DNA of 8,717 bases from NCBI GenBank assembly GCA_934655835.1, contig CAKUHM010000050.1:1-8717 (forward strand), given 5' to 3'. The stretch comes from an uncultured Collinsella sp. (GTDB lineage: Bacteria; Actinomycetota; Coriobacteriia; Coriobacteriales; Coriobacteriaceae). The notes under the pieces were generated by a model. It was not told the DNA's origin. It made no database searches and was given only the letters and a program-made list of their open reading frames with translations. Below, piece by piece: positions 5,890 to 8,717 of the stretch. The first letter of the stretch is position 1. Each line of letters opens with the position of its first letter. Made by a program: the position numbers and the translations under genes.

Positions 5890-8717
5890 CTAGCGCTTCT
5901 TTGGGATCGACCTAAGGCGAGCGAACCATAGGGCTGCGGTACCTGAGGTCAGGAGCGCGGTGATGCAAGCGGCGATGGGAACTGATCCTGTTGCCGGTAG
6001 GTCCTGCGGTAGGGTACAGCGTTGAATGACACGGTCCTCGTCATGTGACTCAAGTTTATCGCCGCCGCCGTTGCGGCAAAGATCGACGCGCGCGCTGTTG
6101 GTGAGTGCAGTTTGGGGCGTATAAGCCGACGTTGCCTGCATGTGCACGACTGCACCCCGAGCGTCTGTACCAAGGATTGCTTTGGCATCGTCAAGGTCGT
6201 CGTGCTCATCTTTGAGATCATCGCGGGTCCAAGAATCCGTATCGCTTCGAGTCGTAAAGTCGGCGGCTACCGCACCGTATTCAATGCGAATGCCCGTCAC
6301 GACGGTATTGGATGCAAGGCCGAGTTCTTTCGCCTCGAGTGTGGCGGATTCCGTGGTCGAGACATCCGCCTTCCAGAGGTGCCAGCCGTCGTAATCGACG
6401 AGGCGGCAATCTTCACCCAGACTCTCTTTTACTTCGTCGGACTCAAGCCAAGGATTTTCGTGCCCATCGTCAAGCGTCGCGTTTGCCGGCTCATCGACGT
6501 CTGTCGAGTCCAGCGGCGTCGTGCGATACCACACGTTGCACAGACCGTTGAGGTCGCCGATGGCGACGGGGGTTTCGATTGAGACGAATCTCGCCGTGCC
6601 GTCTTTGGCGCACTCAAGATCATCGGTAACCGTAAACTCATCAACCCAAGTAGCGGAATCGTTTCGAGCATCGATGGTATAGGAGAAAAGCCCATCCGTA
6701 TTGGTTTGCATCGCGGCGCGGTTTTTTCCATCGCCGTTAGCCAACAGACCCTTCCCGATAGGTTGGACAAGTTCCTGACGCTTGTCGACCTGTCCTTTGA
6801 TCTCGATGGGCGCATCCTTCATCGCGACGGATTGGACTTCTCCCGTATCCTTTATTTCAAACGTTATCTCCTCGGCAAGGTCATAGGTCCGCGGAGACAT
6901 CGTTTCGCGCAACGAGTAGGTGCCGGGTGCAAGATGTTCGATGCGGTGCGGCTTGTCGGATGAGGTCCAGGAGTCTATTTCGGTTTTATCGGGACCATAT
7001 AAGGTGAGCTGTGCGCCTTTCACTTCCTGCTCTCCGCTTGCATCGACCTTGGAGATGTCAACCTTGGTGTAATCGTCGGATACGTTAAGCCGCGCTTCCA
7101 CAACGGGTGTTTTCTGGTCGGCATAGGTAAGGTCGACGATATGGTGCGTCCGGTCGAGTAAGAAGCCGGTCGGCGCTTGAGTCTCGACAACCTCGTAGCG
7201 TGCGGTGCCAGATCCCAGCGGGAGGTCGTCCGCGCGTGCTTCTCCAATTTCATCCGTCGTGACGGTAGCGACAGTCTCACCGTCGAGCGCGGCAATGCTA
7301 CCGTCGGGGTGCACGATATCACCTGAGGCACGGATCTCAAAGATGGCGCCCGCGAGGCTGCTGCCATCTACGGCATCGGTTTTAACGATCCTGATGTTTC
7401 CGATCGCGGCGTGGTCATAATACGAGGCGATTGCAACGGGCGTTAGGTTCATGTCGGCGGGTATGTTTACCTCGATCTCTTCACCGACAAGATAGGGCGC
7501 TTTGGCCGAGGTTTCGCGTACATAATAGGTGCCCGGCACGAGCGATTCGGGCAGTGTGACGGTCCCGGTCGCATCAGTCGTAAAGGTGTCCATTACGTTA
7601 TGTGCTGGATACCAGCAAGTTTGTGAGACAGGTTTGTGATTGCTGTCGAGTAGTTGGAAGGTGAATCCGGCTAGTGGAACAGAAGCGCCTGTTTGGGCAT
7701 CGCGTTTTACAATTTGGAGATGCGTCGACAGAGCGTGGTTGTCCACGATATATTGAAGCTCGGCGCCGTCGGAAATCTGATTGGCCCCGACGGTCCATTC
7801 CCCTGCACGTTTAAAACCCTCGGGGACGGTTTCCGGAACCTCGCGAACGGTGTAGCCGGCGCGGTCGTATGGGATGGCTCCGTGGACACCGGCGGGTCGC
7901 TTGCCTGCGCCGAACCATGCTTCTGACTGATCTTTGGTGGAGGCAAAGCCATAGATGTTTGTGGTCAGTGTGCCAACAACCTGCTGAGAGCTGTTGCTGA
8001 CAACCTCAAAGACAACACCTCCTGCCGGCTGCTCCAGGCCGGATTGATCGCTATTGCCGTAGTCCTTGAATTTGGAAATCTCAAGGTCAAACGCAATGGG
8101 GATATCGGAAACGCGCGATTCGATCTCGACCACGCCTGAATCACCGAGCTGGTCGGCTCCAACGGTATAGGACCAGCTGTCGTTGGCTGGTAGGTAGCCC
8201 TCGGGGGCTTTTGATTCGTAGATGGCAAAGGTTCCCAGGGGGACATCGGTAAGGGTAGCTCGACCGCTTTCATCGGTCCTGAGAGTTTGTGTCCATCCAG
8301 GGGTTGATTGCGATACGCACACGAATTCTGCTCCTGCGAGCGAAGCCCCAACTTGGGGGCCTGCATTCGTTGCGGCGTCGAGCTTTACAATGCGCAAGGT
8401 AATGGTGCCGGGCTGTTCATCAATGGTGACGTATCCGCCGTTATCCGTCGTGGTAAAGGCAATGCGATCGTGCAGGGGGATATAACCAGCTGGCGCTGTT
8501 GTCTCAACTAGGTAGTATGCCGTGTTGGGTAGGAGTGTTGCCTGCGCTCGACCGTTGCTGTCCATCTGGACGGTGGCGACACGCGCGCCGCTGGCGCTCT
8601 CAAAAACATCGAATGTTGCCCCGTCAAACTGATAAGTATTGTTTCCGCTGGTAATGACGGTGTTCGCGGACTGTTTTTGGAAAGAAACGGAGACAGATGG
8701 CAGTACGTAGAGCATGT
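5890..8717 (-). CDS. SpaA/Cna_B-domain LPxTG-anchored surface protein, N-terminus outside window
   Basis: At least 941 residues (numbered from the ATG at 8715, which looks internal because it falls within a SpaA domain and no signal peptide follows). Six SpaA/Cna_B-type domains lie in a row at about 7-105, 106-205, 208-328, 331-435, 439-545 and 550-635. Most open with a lysine strand (K111, K337, K445, K556) and contain an E-box such as YYLVETTAPAGY (67-78) or VVETQAPTGF (509-518). In this family the Lys, Glu and a late Asn/Asp form intramolecular isopeptide bonds. Residues 636-900 are a different domain, followed by LPATG (906-910), a hydrophobic span (912-931) and a basic tail ending KKR. 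This is the standard signal for sortase anchoring to peptidoglycan. No YPK pilin motif is seen in this part, so an anchored adhesin or a tip or base subunit is more likely than a shaft pilin. GC in lines I counted is lower than in the M28-like gene. Confidence 0.9.
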   Translation of the reverse strand, partial: MLYVLPSVSVSFQKQSANTVITSGNNTYQFDGATFDVFESASGARVATVQMDSNGRAQATLLPNTAYYLVETTAPAGYIPLHDRIAFTTTDNGGYVTIDEQPGTITLRIVKLDAATNAGPQVGASLAGAEFVCVSQSTPGWTQTLRTDESGRATLTDVPLGTFAIYESKAPEGYLPANDSWSYTVGADQLGDSGVVEIESRVSDIPIAFDLEISKFKDYGNSDQSGLEQPAGGVVFEVVSNSSQQVVGTLTTNIYGFASTKDQSEAWFGAGKRPAGVHGAIPYDRAGYTVREVPETVPEGFKRAGEWTVGANQISDGAELQYIVDNHALSTHLQIVKRDAQTGASVPLAGFTFQLLDSNHKPVSQTCWYPAHNVMDTFTTDATGTVTLPESLVPGTYYVRETSAKAPYLVGEEIEVNIPADMNLTPVAIASYYDHAAIGNIRIVKTDAVDGSSLAGAIFEIRASGDIVHPDGSIAALDGETVATVTTDEIGEARADDLPLGSGTARYEVVETQAPTGFLLDRTHHIVDLTYADQKTPVVEARLNVSDDYTKVDISKVDASGEQEVKGAQLTLYGPDKTEIDSWTSSDKPHRIEHLAPGTYSLRETMSPRTYDLAEEITFEIKDTGEVQSVAMKDAPIEIKGQVDKRQELVQPIGKGLLANGDGKNRAAMQTNTDGLFSYTIDARNDSATWVDEFTVTDDLECAKDGTARFVSIETPVAIGDLNGLCNVWYRTTPLDSTDVDEPANATLDDGHENPWLESDEVKESLGEDCRLVDYDGWHLWKADVSTTESATLEAKELGLASNTVVTGIRIEYGAVAADFTTRSDTDSWTRDDLKDEHDDLDDAKAILGTDARGAVVHMQATSAYTPQTALTNSARVDLCRNGGGDKLESHDEDRVIQRCTLPQDLPATGSVPIAACITALLTSGTAALWFARLRSIPKKR
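5893..6012 (-). other. Cell-wall sorting signal (LPATG, membrane span, basic tail)
   Basis: LPATG is encoded at 5986-6000. About 20 hydrophobic residues and a tail with two Arg and a terminal KKR follow. Sortase cleaves between Thr and Gly and links the protein to the peptidoglycan or to a pilus. The sortase gene is not in this window. Confidence 0.9.
6016..6810 (-). other. Non-SpaA membrane-proximal domain with five cysteines
   Basis: Residues 636-900 of the surface protein break the SpaA pattern. They contain YTIDARNDSATWVDEF (679-694), TPVAIGDLNG and NVWYRTT (727-733), and a stretch rich in Asp and Glu. The N-S-x-T-W-x-DEFTVTD style recalls beta-sandwich stalk modules that sit next to the wall anchor in other Gram-positive surface proteins, but I cannot name the family. 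Cysteines are at 702, 726, 770, 880 and 900. Confidence 0.55.
6811..8697 (-). repeat. Six tandem SpaA/Cna_B-type protein domains
   Basis: The domains share an ordered pattern: a [LI]-x-[IV]-x-K-x-D start, a GA-x-F-x-[VL] strand, TD-x-x-G-x-A-T-L, and an E-box. They are diverged at both protein and DNA level, so they are old duplications and not recent identical repeats. E-box glutamates are at residues 71, 167, 292, 401, 511 and 604. The last two E-boxes differ: domain 5 keeps ETQAPTGF while domain 6 has ETMSPRTY. Confidence 0.8.

Noticed and set aside
7605..7625. A possible pilin motif (CWYPAHN in domain 4)
   Set aside because: The lysine of the YPK pilin motif is absent (YPA), so it does not support a shaft pilin.

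Overview
The window suggests a GC-rich actinobacterium of the class Coriobacteriia, most likely Collinsella or a close gut relative. This is inferred from GC-rich coding DNA with ATG, GTG and TTG starts, a PafB/PafC-like tandem pair of WYL regulators, and a large SpaA/Cna_B surface protein with an LPxTG signal. No rRNA or marker gene is present, so the genus is a guess.

Layout. Bases 1-336 (+) are the C-terminal end of a DinG/XPD-type ATP-dependent DNA helicase. Its stop codon overlaps, in a shared CTAG, the stop of a convergent two-gene operon of WYL-domain regulators. These are the PafC-position gene (333-1256, -) and the PafB-like gene (1237-2259, -), which overlap by 20 bp. The 198-bp divergent spacer (2260-2457) carries candidate promoters on both strands. 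Among them is a partial match to the actinobacterial LexA/RecA-independent DNA-damage promoter motif that PafBC recognises in mycobacteria. Rightward from the spacer runs a two-gene operon. Its first gene (2458-5583) encodes a 1041-residue M28-peptidase-like membrane protein whose fold is interrupted by a membrane hairpin and an acidic, low-complexity insertion of about 650 residues, and whose catalytic residues are mostly substituted. Its second gene (5605-5823) encodes a 72-residue single-pass membrane protein. A strong hairpin terminator (5845-5882) separates this operon from the convergent surface-protein gene (5890-8717, -). That gene is cut by the window edge and encodes at least six SpaA-type isopeptide domains, a distinct cysteine-containing domain of about 265 residues, and an LPATG cell-wall sorting signal.

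How they may work together. The helicase and the WYL pair both fit DNA-damage handling, although only position and family membership support that link. The M28-like protein and the small protein are co-transcribed and may form a membrane complex; their role is unknown. The surface protein is an independent unit, of lower GC in the lines I counted, probably an adhesin or fimbria-related protein.

The best candidate for something undescribed is the split, catalytically degenerate M28-like membrane protein with its small membrane partner. No mobile elements, tRNA or rRNA genes, or CRISPR arrays were seen. No stretch over 300 bp lacks a gene.
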